In this document: positions 36,540 through 48,462 of the stretch, piece after piece
Layout: each line of letters opens with the position of its first letter
Numbering within the stretch: the stretch's first letter is position 1
NCBI RefSeq assembly: GCF_933775445.1
Contig: NC_065874.1
Location: forward strand, 11,923,001-11,987,000
Reading direction: 5' to 3'
Source of the DNA: Argentina anserina
Lineage: Eukaryota; Streptophyta; Magnoliopsida; Rosales; Rosaceae
DNA: 64,000 nucleotides
The notes under the pieces: generated by a model
Seen by the model: the letters and a program-made list of their open reading frames with translations, nothing else
What the model was told of the DNA's origin: nothing
Database searches by the model: none
Program-made: the position numbers and the translations under genes

Positions 36540-39440
36540 ACCAGCCCATGAGTGGCGGGCCCGGACCGGTCCGAGCTTTAGTACATTTAAATAAGTTACG
36601 GGTCAGATATTTTCATAAATATTAAGATCTAAGCCCGCCCATCTAAAGCGGGACTTGCGGGCCGGGCCGGGCCAGGCTTTGTGGGTTTATATTAGAAAAA
36701 AACATAATACTATAATTTAAGGGTTTGAAATAATAAAAAAATTATTAGAAAACATTTAAAAAAAAGTCACAAATAAATTCTAATTTCGAAATATTGTCGA
36801 TCGACACCAGAATATGTGATCAATATATATATATTTAGGAACCCTGTAAAAATTTCATTCGTTTTGAACATGGTTTGACCGTCCGTACCTACGGTCAACC
36901 AAAAAAGAGGCGTTTTGACATAATAAAACCTCATTGATCGGGGCTTTGTCAAATGAGTTTCCTCGTTACGACCAAGCACGACCGGTGATAAAAATTAGGT
37001 GATTTTAAATATGAAAACAGCTTTCCTCAATCGCATCTTAGTAATAGGCCCCCCTTAGGGCATATTAGTATTGTTTTTGGTTTACCGGAATTTCTGACGG
37101 TCAAACGATGTCCGAATTGGATGATATTGTTTTAAATTGTCACTAAATATATATACCGATCACATCGGATGGTGTCGAAAGATTTCGAGAATTTTCATTC
37201 ATATAATCGCTTCATAATGCGATATTTTTATTATAAACCTAATATAAAAGGTTATGATACATTAGTGGACACTTTGGTGATCGACAACTCCAGTTTGAAA
37301 TATGGTCGATCGACACTAGTAGATGTGATTGTTATATATTTTTAGGGAACCCGTAAAAATTTCATCCGTTTTTGACATGGTTTAACCGTTCGTACCAACG
37401 GTTAACTAAAAAAGAGGCGTTTTGATTGATTAAAACACCATTGACCCGGGTTTTGCCAAATGGATTTCTTCAGTGCGACCGCGCATGATAGGTAACACAA
37501 AATTCAGTGATTTCAGATATGCAAACGGCTTTCGGCGTTCACATATTTGTAATAGGTCATCTCTTATGACATATTAGTGGTGTTTTCGATTTACCGAAAA
37601 TTCTGACGGTCAAACGAAGTCCGAATTGGATGAAATTTTTACAGGGTCACTAAATATATATACCAATCACATCGACTAGTGTCGATCGATCCAGAGAAGT
37701 TTCATTTATATAGTCGCTTCATAATACTATAGTTTTATTCTAAATTTAATATAAAAGTTATGATACATTAGTTGACACTTTGGTGATCGACAAATCCAGT
37801 TCGAAATATGGTCGATTGACACCAGCAGGTGTAATCAGTATATATATTTAGGGAACCCGTAAAAATTTCGTCTGTTTTGGACATGGTTTGACCGTTCGTA
37901 TACCAATGGTCAACTAAAAAAAGATATTTTGACATATTGAAACCCCATTGACCGGGGCTTTGCCAAATGGATTTCTTCAGTGCGACCGCGCACGATAGGT
38001 AACAACAATTATGTGATTTTCAGATATGCAAACGGCTTTCGGCGTTCACATATTTGTAACAGGTCATCCTTTAGGGCACATTAGTGGTGTTTTCGATTTA
38101 CCGAAAATTCCGACGGTCAAACGAAGTCTGAATTTGATGAAATTATTACATGGTCACTAAATATATATACTGATCACATTGGTTGGTGTCGATCGATCCC
38201 AAGAAGTTTCCTTCATATAGTCGCTTCATAATGCTATAGTTTTATTCTAAACCAAATATAAAGGTTATGATACATTAGTGGACCTTAGGCGATTGCAACT
38301 CCAGTTCGAAATATGGTCGATCGACACTAGCAGATGTGATTGGTATATATATTTAGGGACCCCATAAATTTCATTCGTTTTGAACATGGTTTGACCATTC
38401 GTATCTACGGTAAAAAAATACGTTTTGACATATTGAAACCCCATTGATCGGGACTTTGCTAAATGAGTTTCCTCAGTGCGACCGTGCACAATTGGTAACA
38501 AAAATTAGGTGATTTCAGATATGCAACGGCTTTCGGTGTTCGCATTTTTGTAATAGGTCCTCCCTTAGGGCATATTAGTGGTGTTTTCGGTTTTACTGGA
38601 AATTCCGACAGTCGAACGAGGTCCGAATTCGATGAAATTTTTACAGGATCACTAAATATATATACCGATCACATCGGCTGGTGTCAATCGATCCTGAGAA
38701 GTTTCATTCATATAGTCACTTCATAATGCGATTGTTTTATTATAAACCTAATATAAAAATTATGATACATTAGTGGACACTTTGGCGATCAATAACTCAA
38801 GTTCAAAATATGGTTAATCGACACCAGCAGATGTGATCAGTATATATATTTAGGAAACCCGTAAAATTTTTATCCGTTTTGTACATTGTTTGACCGTCCG
38901 TACCTACGGTCAAAACCAAAAAAGAGGCGTTTTGACATATTAAATCCCCATTTACCGGGACTTTGCCAAATGAGTTTCCTTGGTGCGACCACACACAATC
39001 GGTGACAAAAATTAGGTGATTTCAGATATGCAAACGGCTTTCGGTGTTCACATTTTGGTAATGGGTCTTCATTTATGACATATTAGTATTGTTTTCGGTT
39101 TACCGGAAATTCTGACGGTCAAACGAGGTCTGAATTCGATGAAATTTTTACAGGGTCACTAAATATATATACTGATCATATCGGCTGGTGTCGATCGATC
39201 TCGAGAAGTTTGCTTCATATAGTTGCTTCATAATGCAATAGTTTTATTCTAAACCTAATAAAATACATATGTATAATATTTTATTATTTGGCGGGCTTTT
39301 ACGGGCCGGGCCAGGTTTTACACCTCTGATCTAAGCCCGGCCCTCTACCCACGAAATCGGGCTTTCTCGCGGGCCGGGCCGGGTAAAAGCCCATCAGGCT
39401 TGCGGGCCTCCGCTAGCTTTTCAGATCCGCGGGCTAAATG
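36540..39440. mobile_element. Probable non-autonomous DNA transposon with GGCCGGGCC-rich arms and an internal satellite
   Basis: Both flanks (36553-36690 and 39290-39430) are dense in GGGCCGGGCC/AAGCCCG words in an AT-rich surrounding, a pattern typical of subterminal regions of some plant hAT-type elements. The interior is a tandem array (36788-39262) and there is no transposase frame. Exact ends and target duplication could not be fixed. Confidence 0.45.
36788..39262. repeat. Tandem array, ~5 copies of a ~505-bp unit
   Basis: The anchor TTCGAAATATGGTCGATCGAC or a near variant recurs at 36788, 37297, 37803, 38308 and 38805, giving periods of 509, 506, 505 and 497. Each unit also carries AAATATATATACCGATCACATCGG, CTGACGGTCAAACGA and ATATGCAAACGGCTTTCGG-like words in the same order. 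Copies have diverged by many substitutions and small indels. No conserved frame runs through all units. Confidence 0.93.
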
Positions 39441-39869
39441 ATGAGGCCTAGTCCTCCCTTATATGGCTAATAACCGAATCCAAAGTGCTATCAATATATG
39501 CCATCTGTAGTTAATGAAAAATTATTATATGTACCTGGTACATAGTCTACGTGGCGTACCTCTTTAATGTTATTGGTTCATTTTTTATTGTGTTTGTTTC
39601 TGATTGATTACTCATATTTAAATAATTTTGTTCTAATTGGTCCTCTTTAATTTCTCGTATGTTTACCATACAATGGAGTAATATAATTGGCTAGGTACTC
39701 CACATGGCAGTGTCACGTGGTGTTCCGGGTGCACAAAATAATAAGGTAACACATTCGAACATGAAAAATCATACGAAACCCCATTTTTGTCTGAACGAAA
39801 TGTATTATCAAATATCGATGAATGGCAGGCTAGCTTACGTAGCCAGATGCCCAGATAGTCTATATATAC
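39441..39869. other. Short intergenic region, nothing recognised
   Basis: AT-rich sequence without a supported gene. Confidence 0.4.
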
Positions 39870-39877
39870 GATACATC

Positions 39878-40278
39878 CAAGGTTCTAAAAAATGTTAAGC
39901 TCTAGCTAGGCGGCAAAATTGGGGACTAGTGCCTAGAGGACTAGTCGGAGGATTGGGCGGGGACTAGGCGGTTTTTATTTTTTTTAACTATGAATGCATA
40001 TATTTATATAAAATAAGAATATAATTGGTATTATAGTGTTTAAATATAGTGAAAATATAGACAAAATGTTTCACAACAGTGGGAATATGAGATTTTTCCA
40101 AGCGTATGCCTAAAAAAATTCAAACTCAAGCCGCCTATGTGCCGATTAGGCATACTAGTCGGCCAACTTTCAGCTTTCCCACCTAACTCTAGGGACTAGG
40201 ACTAAATCGGGTAGTGTGTGAGCGCCTAGCGCCTAGGCGGGGACTAATTGAGCCTAGGCGGGGATTTTTAGAACCTTG
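39878..40278. mobile_element. hAT-like MITE, 401 bp
   Basis: The terminal inverted repeats are CAAGGTTCTAAAAA at both ends. The flanking 8-mers GATACATC (39870-39877) and GATATACC (40279-40286) match at 6 of 8 positions, consistent with an aged hAT 8-bp target duplication. Subterminal regions repeat GCCTAGGCGGGGACTA-type words. No coding capacity. Confidence 0.78.
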
Positions 40279-40544
40279 GATATACCATGCATGAACACCA
40301 CGATACGGGGTAATCAATCATCAAGGGGCAGACATGATGGAGATATATCTGACCTCAACGGTTGCGCCACACCATCAGTGAGAAAAGGAATGTCAAATAA
40401 TAAGGAACTTCTACTCGATTGATCATGTGTCGTTGCCTAGCATACGATCGAGTTTGGCCTCAGTATGTGGTTGGCCTAGTTCTTGGTTTGCATGCATGCA
40501 AGTCTAATCAGGTGCGGGGACATGAAAGCGTTTTTTTTTTTGAA

Positions 40545-41225
40545 ATGTTTTGGAAAGCAGGTACGTATTGGAAGCGTCGAAAAAAAAATATATACATGTA
40601 TTATAAATAAATAAATATCCTAAGCAAAATGAGGGCATTCTCAATTCAACAAGCGTTCTTGCTTCTATCAAAATTTGTTATATTTTATTTTCTCGCTGCA
40701 CTTCCTCTTTTGCCCTTCTATTCATCCAAATGGGACTTTCTTCCTCACCCATATCTGCTACCGTCCTCCTCAACTTCAAACCATCAACGCCAGCTCTTAT
40801 ATTATACATTGTATGGAAAAAGAAAGAATTCAATTGCTTCATTAGATCGAGTTCAACCCAGATCAAGTTTCATTGCTTATAGAGCTTGTCTGAACCATCG
40901 ACAGTGTGGGATGGTGGAATCGTTTGCAAGAGGAAATCTGTTAGGGTGATTAAACTAGTTTGAGTTATTTACGAATTGATTTGAGAAAGTGTGGTTGGTA
41001 TAATCATATTGTCTTCAAATTCAATCTCCAACTTTTCCTCTCTTTCATTTTAAAAAACTCAGGCGCGCTTCCAATGTCAATTGTTACGATCCCGGAAGCT
41101 CGAGTTTACATGACGCTTCTAAACTCACATTTTTCTAGAAGTGCATTTATGATGTGTATTTCTGACGCGCTTCCGTTTTGGAAGCGAAAAACGTGAGGTT
41201 CACGGCGCTTCCGTGCTTCCTAAAT
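40545..41225. repeat. Region bounded by clustered GGAAGCG / CGCTTCC words
   Basis: GGAAGCG occurs near 40569-40577, and a cluster of GCGCTTCC, GGAAGC and their reverse complements fills 41063-41221. Short words repeated in both orientations are typical of subterminal transposase-binding regions, but terminal repeats and target duplication were not found. Confidence 0.35.
40629..40949 (+). CDS. Unrecognised 106-codon open frame with hydrophobic N-terminus
   Basis: The product starts MRAFSIQQAFLLLSKFVIFYFLAALPLLPF, hydrophobic between residues 9 and 30, and ends FARGNLLG. It matches no family I recognise. It lies inside the GGAAGCG-word region and could equally be a chance frame. There is no support for transcription. 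Confidence 0.15.
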   Translation: MRAFSIQQAFLLLSKFVIFYFLAALPLLPFYSSKWDFLPHPYLLPSSSTSNHQRQLLYYTLYGKRKNSIASLDRVQPRSSFIAYRACLNHRQCGMVESFARGNLLG

Positions 41226-42441
41226 GCAAATATTGTTTAGTAAGTCGAAAATGTCAAACACTCAACACAAGAAGTATACATCGAAAAATGATAGTTTTCA
41301 ATGGTTGAAGAACATTGAGCGACGATATTTAGTATTAGTTGTACAACATCAAACTTCATGGCCGGATTCCCGCACATCAAAGCTTGAGGCCGGTGAGATA
41401 AGTAAAGCACGTTTAGAGTTAACGATCCAGTCGGTGACGAATTGCTTCTGTCTACTTGGCTATGCAAATTAAGAATGTTTAGAGTAATCCGAGAAAGCCA
41501 TGAATCATGGGTCATGGTAACTTAATAAATAAGAACGTGTTGCCAAGTTTAGTCCCATGATCTCAATAATTCCATTTTTTTTGGCTTTGATAATCCAAAC
41601 ACCCAAACTAATAATAATGCGTAATCTTCATTCATTGTATAAGCTCAATGAAGCAACCTGAATACTGTTCTAGAGATGCGACACCTTTGTCCTTTGATGA
41701 TACATGACTGCAACATTTTAGCTGGTTAACTTGAGTTTCTAATTAGTAATTATTGAGAATTAGAAACTAATTAGCCAAAGAAAACAAGAAGAAGAGAGAA
41801 TTAGATAGTGAACTTTTTACAAGTATATATATCACTGAAAGTCTGCAACACATACAGTCCACCAACCACGAAGAATCATTATCAAATATCCCACTAATAT
41901 TTCTATAATCCCAAGCAACAATCATATCAATGTAGATTAGAAGCTTAATTTGCCTTGGGAGTGTTTTGCTAGGCAGATAGGGCTTCTTCCTTTGCCCTTG
42001 CTATGTTCGTGTACGGTGACCCTTGGACTTGTTTAGTTCACAAAAATCGACCGGAGATGTCAAAGAACCATCTCAGTTATTTTATTGGTGACTCGAATCT
42101 TTGACGGTTTGCTTGTGTTAGTTGTGAGATTGGAGTTTTGCCGTCTGAGGTTTAGTATGCGCGCTGTTTCCACATTTTTCTGATCTGGTGAATTGGTGAA
42201 CAATATTCGGTAGTCCATGTCATATACAAGAGGTACACCTCATGTCTCTATATGTAGGTTGACTCTGTGTGTCAGTAGCTAAACTGTTTTTAGTTGATTA
42301 CGTGACTTGAGTTGAAAGTTTTAGCCCGTAAACTTCATCGTGTCAAATATATCATGTGAAATATTTGGAAGCCTGTTGATTAAGAAAAAAAAACATACGA
42401 ATCCAATCCATATCAGGGCAAAGCGGAATGTGTTATACACA
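41226..42441. other. Gene-free intergenic region
   Basis: No supported gene, splice pattern or transposon ends were seen. Confidence 0.4.
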
Positions 42442-42703
42442 CTAGCATCGTACACCGTGCGATGCACGTGTTGTGATCGCACAAGTTTACAGAATTTAAT
42501 TTGAAGTGTATTCTTAATTATTGAAAACCTATCGTTCTATGTAATTATGTTTCTTATAAATGATAGTTTTAGTAAAACACATTGATAATGTATTATACAT
42601 AATTGCCATTATATCTGTGTGTGAGGATAAAATTAGAGAATTGTAAAATTGATAATTCACAATTTGGTAAAATTTTTGGGTGCTAGCTTTATAATAGTAG
42701 AGA
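42442..42703 (-). mobile_element. Non-autonomous Helitron, 262 bp
   Basis: On the minus strand it starts TCTCTACTATTATAAAG, the plant Helitron 5' consensus style, and ends ...GATGCTAG. A hairpin just before the end pairs GCATCG with CGATGC across CACGGTGTA. It sits between A and T (A|TC...CTAG|T), with no target duplication and no terminal inverted repeats. It is far too short for RepHel. Confidence 0.85.
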
Positions 42704-42943
42704 TATAAAATTTAAGATCAATACGAGTCATCTAGAGCTTAACATGTATTAGATTATAAGACAAACAGTAACAATACGTGCTAGTGTACCATTCAATATA
42801 ACCCAATAAAAACTCCTTACTTTTTATAATGTGAGATCTCAAAGGGATCTAATCTAGTTATCAGTTCCAACGTACTTTGATTAAAAAGCTTGGATATCAA
42901 ACTAATTATGGCGGTTGCTTCCATAATTTCATACGACAATATA

Positions 42944-43237
42944 TCTTCTATTAATAAAGAAAGATATAGAATTTGATAGGTTGACTGGTTAAATTTTTAA
43001 ACTTCCTAAAAAACTCACTATTTATTAAAGTCTTAAATCTAATTGGTTATAGTTTTAATGATATGATTGTAATTTGTAAAAATGTAAAATTGAAAAAAAA
43101 AATGATTCAAGCAGAAGAGAAAAACAAGGAGAATTCAGTCTAAATGGATAATAACTCTCCCCCACATCCCTCACTTTTCTCTCATACGTTCTGTTAAAAT
43201 TTTGTTTTTCACACCCATAGGGTGTATTTGAGGCTAG
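42944..43237 (+). mobile_element. Non-autonomous Helitron, 294 bp
   Basis: It starts TCTTCTATTAATAAAG and ends GAGGCTAG. The hairpin ACACCC-ATA-GGGTGT lies about 8 bp before the CTAG. The insertion is again between A and T. It lies 240 bp from the other Helitron, in the opposite orientation. Confidence 0.85.
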
Positions 43238-44233
43238 TAAATATTACGTACAAAATTTAGACACAAACCCTCATTGGCGTCATATAAACGATGCTCAACT
43301 TCTCAACTAAACCGCGTCTAACTTTCGATTGACATTACATAAGTATATGAATAGAATTTTGACATAGATGTTAATTGATACGACAATACGTTAGATTTAA
43401 ATTGCACATATTTTCACTAAACTCTAACACCAAACTTCGTATCGAACGAGAGAGAATGTTTTATGAAACGGTAAAAACATTATAAAAAAAAGTAAAAAAG
43501 GAAGGAATAAAATCATATTATAAGATAAATCAGCATTTAATGGATGATCATTTGGTCCAAACTCCATGATTTGATTTAGATAGATAGACAACCAATACCA
43601 AGGTCCAAAAAATAATCACTTCAAAACAGTAAATACAAAGATTAACAAGACAACCGCGCAAAATGGCAATCCCCAAACACATTGGCCACTGAAACCCTAG
43701 AAACTGCACATACATATTTGATTTGAATGAGCTCTACCTCCAATTTTTAATTCACTTCGATTTTCAATACAGGTACGTTTGCAACTTTGCTCATCTATTT
43801 AAAAATCTCTACTTTGCTTTGGTTCCTGTGCTGGCATTGATCTGGGTCACTTCAGGTGTGCTCTGATTTCCCCAATTTGATTTGTGGGGTGGTTTTTGGT
43901 GAAAGATCTGATTTTTCGGATTGGAAAAGTGTTTTTAGGAAGTGGGTTTTGCGATTCATGTGGTTTTTCTGGGTTTGGTTCAGAGAATTTGAGCACATTG
44001 GGATCTAAAGTTTGTAGCTTTATGGATTTGAGTAAAGAGTTGGTATTTGGTTGTGATATTTGTTGGAGTTGAGTTTTGATCCTGTGTTGGTTATTGCAGA
44101 GGGATTATGGGTTTTGTTGAATTTGGAAGAGTGGGGAGCTTGGTTAAGTTGGCATTTTAGTTGTGAATGAGAGATTTGAGTAGAAGAAGAAGGAGATGAA
44201 AGTTGAAGAACAATTTGTGGATTTGAAGATACA
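43238..44233 (+). promoter_or_regulatory. Promoter and 5' leader of the MUCI70-like gene, with a probable leader intron
   Basis: A good donor (CAG|GTACGT, intron from 43773) and acceptor (TTATTGCAG, ending 44099) suggest a 327-bp intron in the 5' untranslated region, 135 bp before the ATG. An alternative acceptor at about 43854 (TTCAG) also exists. Confidence 0.5.
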
Positions 44234-47200
44234 ATGACTGGAGGGTCATTAGGTCTACGTACTGGAAGCTATGGATCACTACAACTGCAGCAGGTACAGA
44301 ATGGTTTCCCACCTAATCTGCAGCCAAGCACTCTTCCCATTACGCGAAAGCCTTCCAAGGTGTTACTTGCAAGTAGGGAGAAGGAAAGGGTGCTGCCGTT
44401 CGTGTGGAGGATTTTGGGCCGAAAGAAGGTCATAATGCTTCTTTTGGTTGTGCTTGCTCTTTTGGTTTTCGTATCCAATTCCTTCAATGTAAATAAAGGT
44501 TAGTTTTTCCTAGTTCTTTATACGTTTGTTGTTATGTCGACAGCTCAGTACAGTGTCTATGCTGAGTTAGGTGGAGAGTTCTTGTGCTTAACTTTGATGA
44601 ACTTGCATTGATTATAGTTAAAGCACTTGAGGTATACAAGGTCTGAACTGAAATTGTCTAAGGTTAACACTTAATAGGCTTGAGATAAAACATGGTCATT
44701 AGATACTGTAGTCCTTATATATGAGATATCACCTGATTGAGTATACCTTGAAACTCTTGTCACTATCACTAATTAAATCATGCTTGTTAGTGTTTGATCC
44801 AATTCTTATTTTGTTGGCTGTTCTGTTCTATTTTCTTTACAATGTAAATGTAAACGTATCAATCTGAAGCAATTTTGTCGTTGTTACTCAACATAGTGGA
44901 AATGCCATATTTTACTTCATGGAGATATCAAGTAGTTTTGTAACTTTCGCAGGAATGGAAGATAAACATGATATTAAAATTACTATTACACAGAATACGG
45001 TAAAAGGAAAAGATGCAGATAGAGCCCTACATTCTCCCCGTCCTCCTCCTCCTCCTCCTCCCCATCTCCATACTGAGCCATCTACTGTTGTTCATGGAAA
45101 ATCCTCTCTGTTGGCCCATCAATGTGAAAATTTTGCATTTCCTCCTCCTCCTCCTCCTTCTGGCCGAAGACGAAGTGGACCTCGCCGTAAGTTCTTTACT
45201 TTTGCTTCATTCTTTCAGTGATCATTATGTGATGTTTAGCATCTGGACTCCAAGTTGATATATGGCTTGTTCCTGTATCATTGAATTTATTATATGTTTT
45301 TCACTCTTTCTCAGCATGTCCGGTGTGTTATCTCCCTGTGGAGCAGGCTATAGCTAGTATGCCAACTTCTTCTTCAGAATCACCTGTACTACATAATTTG
45401 ACATATGTTTATGATGAAAATCCGACTAGAATTGAACCACATGGCGGTTCTGAATTTGGTGGATTTCCAACTCTGATGGAGAGAAATGAATCATATGATA
45501 TAAAAGAATCTATGATGGTCCACTGTGGGTATGTTTACCATAAAAGAATTGTATTAATGATTATGGTGCCTTGTACAGTTGTACCTATTACATCCACTAT
45601 GCTTTTTGGCTAATGCAATATTTTTTCTTTTTTCTTTTGGCGCCTTCTTGTCAGATTTGTGAAAGGCAATAAACCTGGTGACCAGTCTGGATTTAATGTT
45701 AATGAACTGGACCTTATGGAGTTGGAGACATCCCATGAGATAATTGTTGCATCAGCTGTCTTTGGTATTTCCAAGTCAGAGAAATTGTATGGTATACTTT
45801 TAATTTTAATGCTTTAATTTGCCATTTCTGATGGTTGCATCTTTGTTAGGAAATTATGACATAATACAGCAGCCAACAAACATTAGTGAATTTTCAAGGA
45901 AAAGTGTTCCATTCTACATGTTTATTGATGAAGAGACTGAAGCTTATATGAAGAATTCCAGTGTCCTGGGATACAGCAGGAAAGTAGGATTATGGAGAGT
46001 TATTGTCGTCCATAACGTTCCTTACACTGATGCAAGACGCAATGGAAAGGTCAGTTTATCCTGAGTGATTTTATGTGTATGTTATATCTACTTTTGGGCT
46101 TTGAGTAGTGGTGCTCTCAGATGTTAGGTTAGCTTTGTCCAACATCAGTTGGAGATAGGATAGGAGATTGGTAATTATAAACATAGTTGTAAGATTTGTT
46201 CAGATTCATACAAGTATCCTTTATGCTAACAATCTTCAAAAAATTTTGTATGCCCCAAATGTCTGATGAAACTCACAGAATGTACATTTAAGTAGGTAAT
46301 ATGTTAAGAGTGGTATAGTTTGAGCTTAAGACTTGACCCAAACCGTACCATCCCTTTAAAGACCAAAAAGCCATGGTTGAAAGGCCAGCAATAGATCTGG
46401 CTGCAGCATTCATTTTATTTTAAATTCTGGGCTTGGTTTGGGTCCAATCACGTTTTGGGAAGTTGTAGTTTAAGCGATGACATTGGGCAACAAGAGTTTG
46501 GTCCATAGTTAAAGACACTCCTAAACTTGGTTTTAGTGATTTTTTTATCTAGTGGTTTGGTCTTTCAGGAAATGTAATGTCAAATATCATAGCAAAATGT
46601 GTTTTTTTTATTCAATTTAATTTAATTATGTGCTATCGAGAATTTTCTTAAAATTTTGAAACAAGATGGATGTTGGGAAACCATTTAAATGTTGTTTACA
46701 CACCATGTTTCTCTTTTTGGCAGATTCCCAAGCTTCTATTGCATAGGCTTTTCCCCAATGTCAGATATTCTATATGGATTGATGGAAAGCTTAAGCTTGT
46801 TGTGGATCCTTATCAGGTCCTAGAGAGGTATGGTTAGTTTCTGATTCTGTTTATTTACATCCTGTGGTATTTGGAGGTATGCCTGTAGCAATTTAGTAAT
46901 TCTAATTGCCTCACAATGCTCAGTCTTTGCTTTGGCATTAGTAATTCTAATTGAGAGTCTGGTCCCATAACTTATATGCTGTTATAATATTTGGACTAGA
47001 GACTGAAGGTTTTGGTAGCTTTTCGTTTTCTACATCTCGTTGTTATTCATTTGACTCTAATTGGCTGTGGACAGTGGGGATTATAATGAAATAGTTGCGA
47101 AAGTAGCTTTGCTCCCTCAGTGATTTTGTATGGTTAATTGCCTTAGTCCACTTCTGTTTACATATTGCAGTTTTGAAAAAAATTCTGTTAAATCATACTA

Positions 47201-48462
47201 GCATTAATGTGCATTCATGATTCATCTGCTTTGGGCAAGAAATAAGATTAGGTTTACATAAACCGTGATAATTATGGACTCTGATATTGTATAGGTTCTT
47301 GTGGCGTCAGAATGCAAATTTTGCCATCTCAAAACACTATAGACGGTATGATGTGTTTGAAGAGGCTGAAGCTAACAGAGCTGCTGGGAAGTACGATAAT
47401 TCCTCCATTAATGAGCAGGTTGACTTCTATATCAAGGAGGGTTTACAACCTTATTCTGAGGCTAAGCTTCCAATAACGAGTGGTATGTCATTCATATAAA
47501 GGCATTTATGTGTAAGCTTATGTGTTCTCATGGTTCTATTACTTTATATCCTTTTTTTTTCAATGTGTTTGCATGTTTCCGCTTTGTTTTTATATGCACC
47601 TTGATGTGTGCACTTCCACTTTCTGCAGATGTTCCTGAAGGCTGTGTGATCATAAAGGAACACATTCCCATTACAAATTTATTCACCTGTAATTGGTTCA
47701 ATGAAGTTGATCGTTTTACCTCCAGAGATCAGTTAAGCTTTTCCACAGTGAGGGATAAAATCATGGGAAAAGTTGATTGGAGCATTAATATGTTTTTGGA
47801 CTGTGAAAGGCGCAACTTTGTCATTCAGGTATGACTATTTCTTAGTAAAATCTGTGGGGTGTAAATCATGCAGAGTATATTGTTTGAATACCTTGTTTAT
47901 TATCTCTTAGACCTGTATCTGCATGAGTCAGTGGCTTTGTTAAACAAAAACATCTGAACCACTTAGTTAGTTGTTAGAATTTCCACGAAGCTTCCATCTG
48001 TATATTTCAATCATGAAGATTTTATTGATGCATCGTTCCTGTGCGTTGAAGGTTTCCTTTGATAGAGGAGTTGTTTGTCAACTAGCCAAGTAATTACTGT
48101 CTGAACTTTTGCAACTTGGATACAAATGGTAGTTGAAAGTTTTTTGGGTGGTCAAATTAACCAAATTGCATGTATGCCTAACTAAGTTGTGATCCTTCCA
48201 TCTCTCTTTGGTCTTACTTAACCATATATATACGTAAAATGAGTAACAAGCTCATAGTGATTGCATTGTACAGGCATACCATAGAGAGTTGCTGGAGCAG
48301 ATGCCTCCTCCCCCTCCTCCGAGGGTTGTGGTTCATCGTCCACCAGCTTTGCCTCATGGTATCATGTCTGTAAAGACTCCACCTGGAAAGAAGCGTGGAC
48401 GCGGAGATAAAAAGCGCCATCGGAAGGCTATTACTGTTAGTAGAGACATTAGGCAATTCTAA
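44234..48462 (+). CDS. MUCI70: MUCI70-like (DUF616) type II Golgi membrane protein, 9 exons, 567 aa
   Basis: Exons are 44234-44498, 44953-45186, 45315-45528, 45655-45764, 45850-46049, 46724-46827, 47295-47482, 47629-47828 and 48274-48462. All have GT-AG borders and phases join without a break to 568 codons. The N-terminus MTGGSLGLRTGSYGS, basic residues and a single hydrophobic anchor (about 65-83, IMLLLVVLALLVFVSN) give a type II Golgi topology. A Pro-rich stem follows in exon 2. The DUF616 core begins around PCPVCYLPVEQA and includes HCGFVKG, HEIIVASAVFGNYD, VPFYMFIDEET, YSIWIDGKLKL, FAISKHYRRYDVFEEAEA and DVPEGCVIIKEH. It ends with a basic tail (GKKRGRGDKKRHRK). Known relatives in Arabidopsis are needed for seed mucilage xylan/pectin. 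No lesions were seen. Confidence 0.93.

Noticed and set aside
36767..38994. Recurring short minus-strand frames containing ETHLTKPRSM / KTNEI words
   Set aside because: They recur only because the 505-bp unit is repeated. They are not conserved in all units and carry stops.
42442..43237. Reading the Helitron pair as terminal inverted repeats of one DNA transposon
   Set aside because: The two ends differ in sequence, and each half has its own 5' TC and 3' CTAG with hairpin.
45013..45258. Leu-rich frame within MUCI70 exon 2
   Set aside because: It arises from reading the CCT repeats in the wrong phase.
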